NCBI RefSeq assembly: GCF_009858335.1
Contig: NZ_VMSE01000001.1
Location: 434,001-498,000, forward strand
Direction of reading: 5' to 3'
Source: Methylovorus glucosotrophus
GTDB taxonomy: Bacteria; Pseudomonadota; Gammaproteobacteria; Burkholderiales; Methylophilaceae
Length of the DNA stretch: 64,000 nucleotides
Positions 30,099 through 39,326 of the stretch are shown here, piece by piece. Made by a program: the position numbers and the translations under genes. Each line of letters starts with the position of its first letter. Positions within the stretch are counted from its first letter, which is position 1. The notes under the pieces are model-generated. The model searched no databases. It saw only the letters and a program-made list of their open reading frames with translations, and had not been told where the DNA came from.

Positions 30099-30114
30099 AG
30101 CAGGAAACGTGCCA
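30099..30114 (-). promoter_or_regulatory. Sigma-54 (RpoN) promoter of glnA
   Basis: Read on the minus strand the site is TGGCACG-TTTC-CTGCT. The -24 GG and -12 GC lie at the required 10-base spacing, and the -24 half is a full consensus match. The predicted start is near 30088, about 68 bases before the glnA ATG. Confidence 0.82.
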
Positions 30115-30174
30115 TCGGAAACCCCGAGATTCTCATTTTCACATAATCACTTAGAAAAGAGAATAAAAAAGCGG

Positions 30175-30222
30175 GGCACCGAATTCGGGCGATCATTGGG
30201 GCAAATGCACCAAATTGGTGCT
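30175..30222 (-). promoter_or_regulatory. NtrC-binding enhancer upstream of glnA (one strong, one weak site)
   Basis: TGCACC-AAATT-GGTGCT at 30206-30222 matches the NtrC consensus TGCACC-N5-GGTGCA at all but the last base. A degenerate half-matching copy (GGCACC-GAATT-CGGGC) sits at 30175-30190. The centres are about 31 bases apart, three helical turns, and roughly 95 and 126 bases upstream of the predicted start, close to the layout of the E. coli glnA enhancer. Confidence 0.8.
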
Positions 30223-30287
30223 TTTGGCTCAGGCCGCAAAATTCTCGCTATACTTCGGGGTAAATCTACAAAATAATCGAGTGCACC

Positions 30288-30743
30288 ATGGAAACTATCA
30301 ATCAAATATTACAAAAAGCCAAGCAGCGCGCTCAGGTAAACAATTTGCCTTATGCAGGCGCTCTCACCCCAGAGGAAGCCCAGCAGCTGATGGCATCCGC
30401 TCCGGGCGCCTGTCTGGTAGATGTAAGAAGCCGCGCCGAGCTTGAGCTGGTGGGGCGCGTTCCTCAGGCATTGAGCATTGAGTGGGCATTTTATCCCGGC
30501 ATGGTAGCCAACCCTGATTTTGCTGCGCATCTGGACAAGCAGGTGGATCGCGAAGCGCTGGTGATGTTTTTGTGCCGCACGGGTGGCCGTTCGCACAATG
30601 CCGCAGTGCTGGCTAACTCCATGGGATACACCGAGGCTTACAACGTATTGGAAGGTTTCGAAGGCGCGACCGATCCGCAAACGGGTCAGCGTGGCAAGAT
30701 TAATGGCTGGAAAGCGGCTGGCCTGCCCTGGACAAATAGCTAA
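30288..30743 (+). CDS. Rhodanese-like sulfurtransferase domain protein
   Basis: The 151-residue single-domain protein has a rhodanese fold: VDVRSRAELELVGRVPQAL near the middle and the catalytic cysteine loop FLCRTGGRSHNAA (Cys near residue 98), giving a six-residue active loop CRTGGR. It would transfer sulfane sulfur or act as a persulfide carrier; the acceptor is unknown. No signal peptide is seen. It is divergent from glnA, its start being only 66 bases from the strong NtrC site, and precedes aroE by 18 bases. Confidence 0.88.
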   Translation: METINQILQKAKQRAQVNNLPYAGALTPEEAQQLMASAPGACLVDVRSRAELELVGRVPQALSIEWAFYPGMVANPDFAAHLDKQVDREALVMFLCRTGGRSHNAAVLANSMGYTEAYNVLEGFEGATDPQTGQRGKINGWKAAGLPWTNS

Positions 30744-30761
30744 ATTACAGACAGGGTCGTG

Positions 30762-31586
30762 ATGATGGATCGTTATGCCGTGATCGGCAACCCGGTCGAG
30801 CACAGCAAGTCGCCGCTGATACACCACATGTTTGCCGAGCAAACCTCGCAGCAACTCGAATACGGCCGTGTGCTGGCTCCCCTTGATGCGTTTGTTGAGA
30901 CCGTGCAGGCCATGCGGGCCCAAGGTTATAAAGGTGCCAACGTTACGGTGCCATTCAAGCTGCAGGCATATGCTCTGGCAACGCAGCTGACCGAGCGTGC
31001 CCACGATGCCGGTGCCGTTAATACTCTGATGTTTCAGGGCGAGCACATCATTGGCGATAACACCGATGGCGCTGGCCTGGTACGGGATATTCAGCACAAC
31101 CTGGCGATTCCCTTGCACGGCAAGCGCGTGCTTCTGATCGGGGCTGGCGGTGCTGCCGAAGGCGTGTTGCATCCCATTCTGGCCCAGCAGCCTGCTCTGC
31201 TGGTCGTGGCCAATCGTACGCTGGACAAGGCGCTTGCCATGGTGCGCAAAGTGGAAGCGCAGGGCGAGCTGCTGTATGTCTCGGTACAGGCGCTGGCCTT
31301 TGAAGATCTGCCGGGCCAGGCGTTTGATGTGGTCGTGAATGCCACTTCTGCCGGATTGACCGACTCTCAGTTACCCTTGCCGCCCAGCATGTTTGCGGCA
31401 GGATCCCTGGCCTACGACATGATGTATGGTCGGGAGACCCCCTTCATGGCCTTTGCCCGCGCGCATGGCGCTGAGCATGTGGTCGATGGTCTTGGCATGC
31501 TGATTGAGCAGGCCGCCGAATCGTTTTATCTGTGGCGCCAGGTGCGGCCTGATACCACCCCCGTGATTGCACATTTCAAATCATGA
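30762..31586 (+). CDS. aroE: Shikimate dehydrogenase
   Basis: AroE reduces 3-dehydroshikimate to shikimate with NADPH. The 274 residues include the substrate-binding YAVIGNPVEHSKSPLIHHMF, the catalytic lysine in NVTVPFKLQAY, NTDGAGLV, the NADPH loop LIGAGGAAEG, the NRT motif (VVANRTLDKA) that selects NADPH, NATSAGL and GLGMLIEQAA. Start codons GTG 30759, ATG 30762 and ATG 30765 are adjacent; I choose the first ATG. It overlaps mtgA by 4 bases (ATGA), as in many betaproteobacteria. Confidence 0.96.
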   Translation: MMDRYAVIGNPVEHSKSPLIHHMFAEQTSQQLEYGRVLAPLDAFVETVQAMRAQGYKGANVTVPFKLQAYALATQLTERAHDAGAVNTLMFQGEHIIGDNTDGAGLVRDIQHNLAIPLHGKRVLLIGAGGAAEGVLHPILAQQPALLVVANRTLDKALAMVRKVEAQGELLYVSVQALAFEDLPGQAFDVVVNATSAGLTDSQLPLPPSMFAAGSLAYDMMYGRETPFMAFARAHGAEHVVDGLGMLIEQAAESFYLWRQVRPDTTPVIAHFKS

Positions 31587-32275
31587 CATGGCGCCAATGG
31601 ATATGGCGCGGCCTCTTGGCCTTGCTGCTGCTGATCGTGTTGTATCAGCTCTGGATATTCCTGCATATCTGCTGGTGGGTGCAGCACAATCCGGATAGCA
31701 GTGCTTTCATGCGCGATCGCCTGGAATTGCTGCAGGAAGATAAACCCGGTGCCGAGTTGCGGCATCAGTGGGTGCCTTACAGCCAGATATCCATCCATCT
31801 GAAACGGGCGGTAATCGCCGCCGAGGATTCCCGGTTTGTCGAGCATGAAGGCTTTGATTGGGATGGTATCCAGAAGGCTTATGAGAAAAACCTGAAAAAA
31901 GGCCGTATCGTGGCGGGTGGCTCTACCATCAGCCAGCAGCTTTCCAAAAATCTGTTTCTGTCGACGCGCCGCACACCCTGGCGCAAACTGGAAGAAGCCA
32001 TGATCACGCTCATGCTGGAAAAAATGATGAGCAAGCGGCGTATCTATGAGATTTACCTGAATGTGATTGAGTGGGGGAATGGCGTATTTGGTGCCGAAGC
32101 CGCTGCAAGGTATTACTTTCATAATTCTGCAAAAGGCCTGACAGCAGCGCAAGCCGCCAAACTCGCTGCCATGGTGCCAAATCCGCGCTATTATGACAGC
32201 CATCGAAATGCGCGCGGCTTGCTTAAAAAAACGGGCATCATCCAGGCGCGGATGAATGCTGTTAGTGTTCCTTGA
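31583..32275 (+). CDS. mtgA: Monofunctional peptidoglycan glycosyltransferase
   Basis: MtgA polymerises lipid II into glycan strands without a transpeptidase domain. The 230 residues have one N-terminal membrane anchor (about 8-32) and a GT51 domain with the catalytic glutamate in AAEDSRFVEHEGFDWDG, GGSTISQQLSKNLFLS, the RKLEEAMITLMLE segment and IYLNVIEWGNGVFGAEAAA. The start overlaps the aroE stop. It complements PBP1A at 12-14 kb. Confidence 0.96.
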   Translation: MTWRQWIWRGLLALLLLIVLYQLWIFLHICWWVQHNPDSSAFMRDRLELLQEDKPGAELRHQWVPYSQISIHLKRAVIAAEDSRFVEHEGFDWDGIQKAYEKNLKKGRIVAGGSTISQQLSKNLFLSTRRTPWRKLEEAMITLMLEKMMSKRRIYEIYLNVIEWGNGVFGAEAAARYYFHNSAKGLTAAQAAKLAAMVPNPRYYDSHRNARGLLKKTGIIQARMNAVSVP

Positions 32276-32341
32276 GCGCCAGCCGTAATCAGAAGACCGG
32301 AAGCAATCCCGGCAACAACAATTAGTGGGGGTGATCTCAAC

Positions 32342-33169
32342 ATGGACGTGGTAGACAAGTTTTTCCATTCAATACTCAACCTGCCAACCTTGCCCAAGGT
32401 CGTGCAGGAAGTCATTCTGATGCTGGACAATGAAGATGTGGACTTAGGCGAGCTGGGCGCACGCATTGCCCATGATCAGGTGCTCTCGGCCAAAGTGCTG
32501 CGCATGGCCAACTCTTCCTATTACGGTGTCAGCCGCACCATCAAGACGATCCCCGATGCCATTTCGGTGATTGGGGTCAGCAAGCTGCGCACGCTGGTGA
32601 TTGCCTCTGGCGTGACCGGTACCTTTACCACCTTGCCCGGGCTCGATATCAATCGCTTCTGGCGTCACAGTCTGGTGACCGCAGCCGTTGCCGGCAAAAT
32701 CAGTCAGGAGCTGAAAAAGCCCACCGAGACGGCCTACCTTGCGGCCCTCATGCACAGCATCGGCCAATTGCTCATTCATATCGTGTTCCCCATCCAGGCA
32801 GCCGAGATTGATGAAGAGTGCAAAGGCCTGAGCGTCATTGAACGCAAAGCCCTGGAAAATGCCACGCTGGGGCTGGATCATTGCCAGGTTGGTGCCGAGC
32901 TGGCACGTCGCTGGAATTTCCCTGAGGATATTCAGCGCGTGATTCGCTACTACGCTGACCCGCTGGATAAAATGGCGTGCGATATGGCGCCGGTGGTGTT
33001 TATGGCAGCGCACATCGCGTTTGGTCTGGAAAATCTGGAAGAATCAGCCCACATTGCCGAAACGCTGAAGCCGGAAGTGGCAAAAGCGCTGGGCGTGGAC
33101 CGTATTGAATGGATAGAGCGCATCGACAGTTATCGTCCGCTGATCCCGGAAGCAGAAAGCTTTCTTTAA
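32342..33169 (+). CDS. HDOD domain protein
   Basis: The 275-residue protein is essentially one HDOD domain, a metal-independent relative of HD phosphohydrolases used in bacterial signalling. The start LPTLPKVVQEVILMLDNEDVD is characteristic, as are DQVLSAKVLRMANSSYYG and the AYLAALMHSIGQLL region. There, the HD of true phosphohydrolases is replaced by HS, so catalysis is not expected. No attached EAL or receiver domain. It may work as a scaffold in a regulatory pathway; the partner is unknown. A GGGGG-containing ribosome site precedes it and a strong terminator follows. Confidence 0.88.
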   Translation: MDVVDKFFHSILNLPTLPKVVQEVILMLDNEDVDLGELGARIAHDQVLSAKVLRMANSSYYGVSRTIKTIPDAISVIGVSKLRTLVIASGVTGTFTTLPGLDINRFWRHSLVTAAVAGKISQELKKPTETAYLAALMHSIGQLLIHIVFPIQAAEIDEECKGLSVIERKALENATLGLDHCQVGAELARRWNFPEDIQRVIRYYADPLDKMACDMAPVVFMAAHIAFGLENLEESAHIAETLKPEVAKALGVDRIEWIERIDSYRPLIPEAESFL

Positions 33170-33189
33170 AAGCTGACGTTACCGTTTTA

Positions 33190-33229
33190 AAAAAAGCCCC
33201 ATGCAGCGCGAGCCGCATGGGGCTTTTTT
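33190..33229. terminator. Bidirectional terminator between HDOD gene and uvrA
   Basis: A 15-bp stem (33190-33204 with 33215-33229) with a 10-base loop, A-run on the left and T-run on the right, lies between two convergent genes and can serve both. Confidence 0.9.
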
Positions 33230-33237
33230 GTTGATGG

Positions 33238-36051
33238 CTAGAGGTAATCCTTGAGGTATTTACCGGTATAGCTCTTGGCAATGGTCGCCACATGCTCGGG
33301 TGTGCCCTCTGCCACGACCATGCCGCCGCCATCCCCACCTTCAGGGCCCATGTCGATCAGCCAGTCCGCGGTTTTAATCACATCCAGGTTGTGCTCGATA
33401 ATGACGATGGTGTTACCCGCATCGCGCAGGCGATGAATCACGTCCAGCAGCAACTGAATATCAGCAAAGTGCAGCCCCGTGGTCGGCTCATCCAGAATGT
33501 ACAGCGTGCGGCCGGTATCGCGTTTGGATAACTCCAGCGCCAGCTTGACGCGCTGGGCTTCACCACCGGAAAGTGTGGTGGCCGATTGGCCCAGTGTAAT
33601 GTAGCCCAGGCCCACATCCAGCAGGGTTTGCAGCTTGCGCGCCACGACGGGAACGGCGTCAAAGAAGGCGCGTGCCTGCTCTACCGTCATGCCCAGCACT
33701 TCGTGGATGTTCTTGCTCTTGTACTGGATTTCCAGGGTTTCGCGGTTATAGCGCTGGCCCTTGCAGACATCACAAGGCACATACACATCCGGCAGGAAGT
33801 GCATTTCCACGCGCAGCACGCCATCGCCCTGGCAAGCTTCGCAGCGGCCGCCTTTGACGTTGAACGAATAACGGCCAGGGCCATACCCACGCGCACGGCT
33901 TTCCGGCACGCCGGCAAACAGATCGCGTATGGGCGTAAACAGGCCGGTGTAGGTCGCCGGGTTGGAGCGTGGTGTACGGCCAATCGGGCTTTGGTCTACA
34001 TCGACTACTTTGTCAAAAAATGCCAGTCCATCAATCTCGGCAAATTCAGCCGGCTCGGTGGAGCTGCCATACAGATGCTTGGCCACCACACGATACAGAG
34101 TGTCATTCACCAGCGTGGATTTGCCTGAACCCGAGACGCCGGTGACGCAGGTCAGCAGGCCGACTGGGATCGCCAGATCGACGTCTTTAAGGTTGTTGCC
34201 GGTGGCATGGGTCAGTTTGAGCCAGCGCTCGGGGTCAGGCTGGTGGCGCTTCTTGGGAATGGCGATGGCTTTTTTGCCGCTGAGGTATTGGCCAGTCAGC
34301 GAGTTGGCATTGTCCTGGATTTCTTTCGGCGTGCCCGCCGCCACAATATGGCCGCCGTGCTCACCGGCGCCCGGACCGATATCGACCACATAATCCGCCG
34401 CCATGATCGCATCTTCATCATGCTCTACCACGATCACGCTATTGCCGATGTCGCGCAGGCGCATCAGGGTTTCCAGCAGGCGATCATTGTCACGCTGATG
34501 CAGGCCGATGGAAGGTTCATCCAGTACATACATCACGCCGGTGAGGCCGGAGCCTATCTGCGACGCCAGGCGAATACGCTGCGCCTCGCCACCGGACAGG
34601 GTTTCTGCCGAGCGGGATAGCGAAAGGTACTCCAGCCCGACGTTGGTCAGGAACTTGAGGCGGCTGCTGATCTCTTTGACGATCTTGTCGGCAATCGCCA
34701 GTTTCTGGCCGGTGAGCTCCAATGAGTCAAAGAACACCAGCGCATGCTTGAGCGCGATTTCGCAAACTTCGTGAATATTGCGACCACCGACTTTGACATG
34801 GCGGGCCTCGCGGCGCAGGCGGGTGCCGCCGCATTCCGGGCAAGCCTGCGAGTTGAGGTATTTCGCCAACTCTTCACGCACGGTCACCGAGTCGGTCTCG
34901 TGATAACGACGCTGCAGATTATTCAGGATGCCTTCGAAGGTATGGGTTTTCTGATAGAAATTACCGCGCTCGTTCAGGTATCTGAAGCTGATTTCTTCCT
35001 TGCCGCTACCATGCAGCAAAATATGCTGCACATGGGCGGGCAGCTCTTCAAAGGCGGTTTCCAGGTCAAAGCCATAATGCTGGCTCAGGGAAGACAGCAA
35101 CTGGAAGTAAAACTGGTTGCGTCTGTCCCAACCCTTGATGGCACCACTCGCCAGCGAAAGATGCGGGAAGGCGACCACGCGCTTGGGGTCAAAAAAGCTG
35201 ATCTGGCCCAGGCCATCGCACTTGGGGCAGGCGCCCATGGGGTTGTTGAACGAAAACAGGCGTGGCTCCAGCTCGGCCAGCGAGTAATCGCACACCGGGC
35301 AGGAGAATTTGGCCGAGAACAGATGTTCCTTGGCGGTATCCATTTCCACCGCAATCGCCTTGCCTTCTGCCAGCCGCAACGCGGTTTCGAAGGATTCGGC
35401 AATGCGTTGCTTCATATCGGCGCGCACCTTCAGGCGGTCCACCACCACATCCACATTATGCTTGGTGGTTTTGGCCAGCTTGGGCACGGCGTCAAGCTCA
35501 TAGGTCTCGCCATCTACCCGCACGCGCACAAAGCCTTGTGCCTTCAGCTCTTCAAACAGGTCCACCTGTTCGCCCTTGCGGTTGCTGACCACGGGCGCCA
35601 GGATCATCAGCTTGGTTTCTTCCGGCAAGGCCAGCACGCTATCCACCATTTGCGAGACGGTTTGTGCTTCCAGCTTGATACCATGATCCGGGCATTCCGG
35701 GTCGCCCGCGCGTGCATACAGCAGCCGCAGGTAATCATGAATTTCCGTCACCGTGCCCACGGTGGAGCGCGGGTTGTGCGAAGTGGATTTCTGTTCAATC
35801 GAAATCGCGGGTGACAAGCCTTCAATCAGGTCAACATCCGGTTTATCCATACGGGCCAGAAACTGGCGGGCGTAGGCGGAGAGTGACTCCACATACCGGC
35901 GTTGCCCTTCGGCATACAGCGTGTCGAATGCCAGCGAGGATTTGCCGGAACCGGAAAGCCCGGTGATGACGATCATCTTGTTGCGTGGCAGGTCGAGTGA
36001 AACGTTTTTCAGGTTATGCGTGCGAGCGCCGCGTATCCGTATGTATTCCAT
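33238..36051 (-). CDS. uvrA: Excinuclease ABC subunit A
   Basis: UvrA scans DNA for bulky lesions and loads UvrB in nucleotide excision repair. At 937 residues it is full length. It has two ABC ATPase modules: Walker A in [13 protein letters not shown] (about 32-44) and [13 protein letters not shown] (about 640). Signature motifs are [12 protein letters not shown] and [12 protein letters not shown], and zinc-binding cysteine pairs appear in [20 protein letters not shown] and the [20 protein letters not shown] set. It is divergent from the YajR-like gene, with 227 bases between starts in which I see no clear LexA box or other gene. Confidence 0.97.
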   Translation of the reverse strand: MEYIRIRGARTHNLKNVSLDLPRNKMIVITGLSGSGKSSLAFDTLYAEGQRRYVESLSAYARQFLARMDKPDVDLIEGLSPAISIEQKSTSHNPRSTVGTVTEIHDYLRLLYARAGDPECPDHGIKLEAQTVSQMVDSVLALPEETKLMILAPVVSNRKGEQVDLFEELKAQGFVRVRVDGETYELDAVPKLAKTTKHNVDVVVDRLKVRADMKQRIAESFETALRLAEGKAIAVEMDTAKEHLFSAKFSCPVCDYSLAELEPRLFSFNNPMGACPKCDGLGQISFFDPKRVVAFPHLSLASGAIKGWDRRNQFYFQLLSSLSQHYGFDLETAFEELPAHVQHILLHGSGKEEISFRYLNERGNFYQKTHTFEGILNNLQRRYHETDSVTVREELAKYLNSQACPECGGTRLRREARHVKVGGRNIHEVCEIALKHALVFFDSLELTGQKLAIADKIVKEISSRLKFLTNVGLEYLSLSRSAETLSGGEAQRIRLASQIGSGLTGVMYVLDEPSIGLHQRDNDRLLETLMRLRDIGNSVIVVEHDEDAIMAADYVVDIGPGAGEHGGHIVAAGTPKEIQDNANSLTGQYLSGKKAIAIPKKRHQPDPERWLKLTHATGNNLKDVDLAIPVGLLTCVTGVSGSGKSTLVNDTLYRVVAKHLYGSSTEPAEFAEIDGLAFFDKVVDVDQSPIGRTPRSNPATYTGLFTPIRDLFAGVPESRARGYGPGRYSFNVKGGRCEACQGDGVLRVEMHFLPDVYVPCDVCKGQRYNRETLEIQYKSKNIHEVLGMTVEQARAFFDAVPVVARKLQTLLDVGLGYITLGQSATTLSGGEAQRVKLALELSKRDTGRTLYILDEPTTGLHFADIQLLLDVIHRLRDAGNTIVIIEHNLDVIKTADWLIDMGPEGGDGGGMVVAEGTPEHVATIAKSYTGKYLKDYL

Positions 36052-36278
36052 GCAAATCCAATCACCTAATCAAATCCGTGAAAATCCGCAGCCGAAGAGG
36101 CTTCCCTAATTGTGGACTAATGTTTGTGCAGGCCATGACTGTTGATGTATTCGGCCTGGCTGGTCTGCCCCCAGGCGCTTATATTCGGCGGCAACCAAAA
36201 TAGCCCGAGTGAATCTAGGGCTGAGTGGAGGCAACCTGTTAATATACGCAATTTTCGGTCCCAACCCAATCTATTTCC

Positions 36279-37655
36279 ATGTCATCTAATGAACGTATGT
36301 CCGCCCAGGAGTTGCGCGCCAGCATGAGCCTGGCATCCATCTATGGATTGCGCATGCTGGGCATGTTTTTGATCCTGCCGATTTTTGCCATTTATGCCGA
36401 AACCCTGCCCGGGGGCGATAGCCATCTGATGATAGGCTTGGCGCTGGGCGCCTATGGTTTGACGCAAGCGATCTTCCAGCTGCCGTTCGGCATGGCCTCT
36501 GACCACTTCGGCCGCAAAAAAGTCATTTATGCAGGCTTGGTTCTGTTCGTCATTGGCAGTCTGGTGGCAGGCTTTGCCCATGACCTCACCACCGTGATTA
36601 TCGGCCGGGCCATTCAGGGCGCCGGGGCGGTGTCTGCCGCGGTGACGGCGCTGGTCGCCGATCTCACGCGTGAAGAACACCGCACCAAGGCTATGGCGAT
36701 GATAGGCGGCACCATAGGCGTGACATTTGCCGCCTCGCTGGTGCTGGGGCCCGCGCTGAATCAATGGATAGGCGTGCCAGGCATATTCCTGCTCACCGGT
36801 GCACTTGCCGCGCTGGCGATTCTGGATGTGAAATTCATGGTGCCTGACCCCATTGTCAGCCGCTTTCACTCCGATGCCGAAGCCTCGACTTCCAAGCTGC
36901 GCGATGTACTCAAGAACACCCAGCTCCTGCGCCTCAATTACGGCATTTTTGCCCTGCATGCCGCGCAGATGGCCATGTTTGTCGTCGTCCCCTTTGCCAT
37001 CAAGCAAAGCAGCGGCATGGGCGAAAACGACCATTGGCAGATTTACCTGCCGGTGGTGCTGGTGGGCTTTATCCTCATGGTGCCCGCCATTATTTATGGC
37101 GAGAAACGCGCCAAGCTCAAGCAGGTATTTGTTTCTGCGATTGGCCTCATGCTGCTTGCCCAGCTCATGCTGGCAAACTCCATCAGCCACTTCTGGGGCA
37201 TCGTCGCTTCACTGGCGCTTTATTTCATTGCCTTCAATGTGCTTGAAGCCACATTGCCATCGATTATTTCCAAGATTGCGCCTGCCGCCTCCAAAGGTAC
37301 GGCCATCGGTGTTTACAACACCTCGCAATCCTTCGGGGTGTTTCTCGGCGGCGTGATGGGCGGTTATTTATCGCACTACCATGGCTTTGCCGCGGTCTTC
37401 ATTTTCTGTAGTGTGCTGATGGGCCTTTGGTTAATTTTTGCCTTGAGTATGACAAGCCCGCCCGCAGTTAAGAGTAAAATGTATCATTTACGCGATATGA
37501 GTTCAGCGGATGCGCAGCAGCTTTCCACCCGCCTGGCCGCCGTCAGTGGCGTGCGCGAAGTGGTAGTGCTGCCGGACGAAAGCATGCTCATGCTCAAGGT
37601 CGATCTGCAACACGCATTCGATGAAGCTGAAGTTTTGAGATTAATAGAGGATTAA
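36279..37655 (+). CDS. MFS transporter of the YajR type
   Basis: This 458-residue protein is a 12-helix major facilitator transporter with the motif A loop [12 protein letters not shown] between helices 2 and 3. After the last helix comes a soluble C-terminal domain of about 65 residues (from [10 protein letters not shown] onward, with [21 protein letters not shown]) that has a ferredoxin-like/metal-binding-like pattern. E. coli YajR has the same plan (a YAM domain at the C-terminus) and similar length. Substrate is unknown; it is probably a proton-driven exporter. ssb begins 2 bases after its stop, so the two share a transcript. Confidence 0.88.
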   Translation: MSSNERMSAQELRASMSLASIYGLRMLGMFLILPIFAIYAETLPGGDSHLMIGLALGAYGLTQAIFQLPFGMASDHFGRKKVIYAGLVLFVIGSLVAGFAHDLTTVIIGRAIQGAGAVSAAVTALVADLTREEHRTKAMAMIGGTIGVTFAASLVLGPALNQWIGVPGIFLLTGALAALAILDVKFMVPDPIVSRFHSDAEASTSKLRDVLKNTQLLRLNYGIFALHAAQMAMFVVVPFAIKQSSGMGENDHWQIYLPVVLVGFILMVPAIIYGEKRAKLKQVFVSAIGLMLLAQLMLANSISHFWGIVASLALYFIAFNVLEATLPSIISKIAPAASKGTAIGVYNTSQSFGVFLGGVMGGYLSHYHGFAAVFIFCSVLMGLWLIFALSMTSPPAVKSKMYHLRDMSSADAQQLSTRLAAVSGVREVVVLPDESMLMLKVDLQHAFDEAEVLRLIED

Positions 37656-37657
37656 CC

Positions 37658-38155
37658 ATGGCATCTGTGAACAAAGTTATTCTGGTCGGCAATCTGGGGC
37701 GTGACCCCGAAATGCGCTACATGCCATCCGGCGACGCGCTGGCATCCTTCAGCATCGCCACCACCGACACCTGGAAAGACAAAAACGGCCAGAAACAGGA
37801 GCGCACCGAGTGGCACCGCATCTCCATGTTTGGCAAGCAAGCCGAAATCGCCGGGGAGTACCTGAAAAAAGGCTCCAGCGTCTACATCGAAGGCCGCCTG
37901 CAAACCCGCAAATGGCAAGATAAAGAAGGCAACGAACGCCAGACCACCGAAGTGGTTGCCGACCGCATGCAAATGCTCGGCGCCCGCAGCGGCGGCGGCA
38001 ATGCCTACGAAGTCATGGACGAAGACCAGTCCGCTTCCTACCAACCACGTCAATCCGCCGCCCCAGCCCAAGCCCGTCCGGCCCCAGCTGCGGCTACATC
38101 CAAGCCAGCAGGTGGTTCCGGCTTTGATGACTTTGATGACGATATTCCGTTCTAA
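37658..38155 (+). CDS. ssb: Single-stranded DNA-binding protein
   Basis: SSB coats single-stranded DNA in replication, repair and recombination. The 165 residues have an N-terminal OB-fold (about 1-110, starting [22 protein letters not shown], with [23 protein letters not shown]). A proline/alanine-rich linker follows, and the conserved acidic tip DFDDDIPF binds partner proteins. AGAGGA precedes the ATG. It lies next to uvrA, divergent, with yajR between them. Confidence 0.97.
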   Translation: MASVNKVILVGNLGRDPEMRYMPSGDALASFSIATTDTWKDKNGQKQERTEWHRISMFGKQAEIAGEYLKKGSSVYIEGRLQTRKWQDKEGNERQTTEVVADRMQMLGARSGGGNAYEVMDEDQSASYQPRQSAAPAQARPAPAAATSKPAGGSGFDDFDDDIPF

Positions 38156-38193
38156 CTTTGTACTACTCAGCTTCTTGAAAGCTGCATATCAAG

Positions 38194-38232
38194 TTGCCCT
38201 CAACGTTATCCGGCGTTGAGGGCAATTTTTTT
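38194..38232 (+). terminator. Terminator after ssb
   Basis: A 12-bp perfect stem (38194-38205 with 38214-38225), 8-base loop, followed by seven Ts. The remaining bases to 38382 hold no visible gene. Confidence 0.9.
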
Positions 38233-38382
38233 GAGGGTGTTCTTGATTTGCCTTCAATCAATCCTTCTGCGAGCACATGCTCATGACTTCTGTAACTCGC
38301 GATTAAATCCAAATTAGCAATTTCGGTCAGGTTTTCGCCCAACATCTTAGGCATAGTTCGGTTTGTGGAGAACGGAGCCAAC

Positions 38383-39249
38383 ATGAGTCAATGCAGGGCA
38401 GAAGTGTATGCAATGAGATTTCAAAAGGTGCTTGATCACATTGAGCAGCACCTGGATCAATCTTTGAGCATGGATGCTTTATGCGATATCGCGGGGTTTT
38501 CCAGATTCCATTTCCACCGGCAATTTGCCGATTACATCGGCATTACGGTTGCTCGGTATATTTTGCTGCTTCGTCTGCGACACGCGTCTTATCAGCTCGC
38601 CTTCGATTCCAAAGTGAAAGTTATCGACATCGCCTTGAATGCCGGGTTTGAAACTCCGGAATCGTTTACCCGTGCCTTCGGGAATATTTTTGGGCAATCC
38701 CCGTCCGCGTTCAGGAAAAATCCTGATTGGGAGGCTTGGCATGTGGTGTATGGGTTCCGATTACCAGAAGGAAATAAAATAATGCAGGTCGAGATTGTGA
38801 ATGTTGAAACGACGATGATTGCCGTAAAGGAGCATCGCGGCGCACCCGATAAATTGAATCATTCTGTTGGGGATTTCATTGCGTGGCGCAAACAGACGGG
38901 GTCTTCCCCTAAAAACAGCTCCAGGACATTTGGTATTGCATATGACAACCCCGATACGACGGAGCCTTCAGCATTTCGCTTTGATATTGCCGGGGAAATC
39001 AAAACCGATATCGCAGTGAATGAGCAAGGTATTGTGGTGAAGTCTATTCCGGGCGGACGTTGTGCAAGAGTGCGTCACCATGGCTCGCATACGCGGATTG
39101 GGGAAAGTATTTATCCCTTGTACCGGGAGTGGTTGCCGGATAGTGGTGAGGAGCTGCGTGATTTTCCGCTTTATTTTCATTACGTGAATCTGTTGCCGGA
39201 GACGCCTGAAGCCGAGTTGATAACAGACATCTACTTACCACTGAAATAA
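38383..39249 (+). CDS. AraC-family regulator with GyrI-like effector domain
   Basis: The 288-residue protein has an N-terminal AraC-type double helix-turn-helix (about 5-110: MDALCDIAGFSRFHFHRQFADYIG and VIDIALNAGFETPESFTRAF) and a C-terminal GyrI-like/AraC effector-binding domain (about 130-288, MQVEIVNVETTMIAVKEHRG to the end). This is the SoxS/Rob-like layout of Rob and related regulators that sense small hydrophobic compounds. ATG 38383 has GGAG upstream; the frame also allows GTG 38365. It is convergent with the RND efflux operon, so regulation of that operon is possible but not shown. Confidence 0.88.
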   Translation: MSQCRAEVYAMRFQKVLDHIEQHLDQSLSMDALCDIAGFSRFHFHRQFADYIGITVARYILLLRLRHASYQLAFDSKVKVIDIALNAGFETPESFTRAFGNIFGQSPSAFRKNPDWEAWHVVYGFRLPEGNKIMQVEIVNVETTMIAVKEHRGAPDKLNHSVGDFIAWRKQTGSSPKNSSRTFGIAYDNPDTTEPSAFRFDIAGEIKTDIAVNEQGIVVKSIPGGRCARVRHHGSHTRIGESIYPLYREWLPDSGEELRDFPLYFHYVNLLPETPEAELITDIYLPLK

Positions 39250-39268
39250 GGGTTGTCTGTAAAAGAAC

Positions 39269-39308
39269 AAAGGTGCAAGAGATGAGAGTCTCTTGCACCT
39301 TTGTTTTT
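39269..39308. terminator. Terminator between AraC gene and efflux operon
   Basis: A perfect 14-bp stem (39269-39282 with 39289-39302) with a 6-base loop and flanking A and T tracts sits between two convergent transcription units. Confidence 0.9.
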
Positions 39309-39326
39309 GCATCAGTCCGTTTTAGA

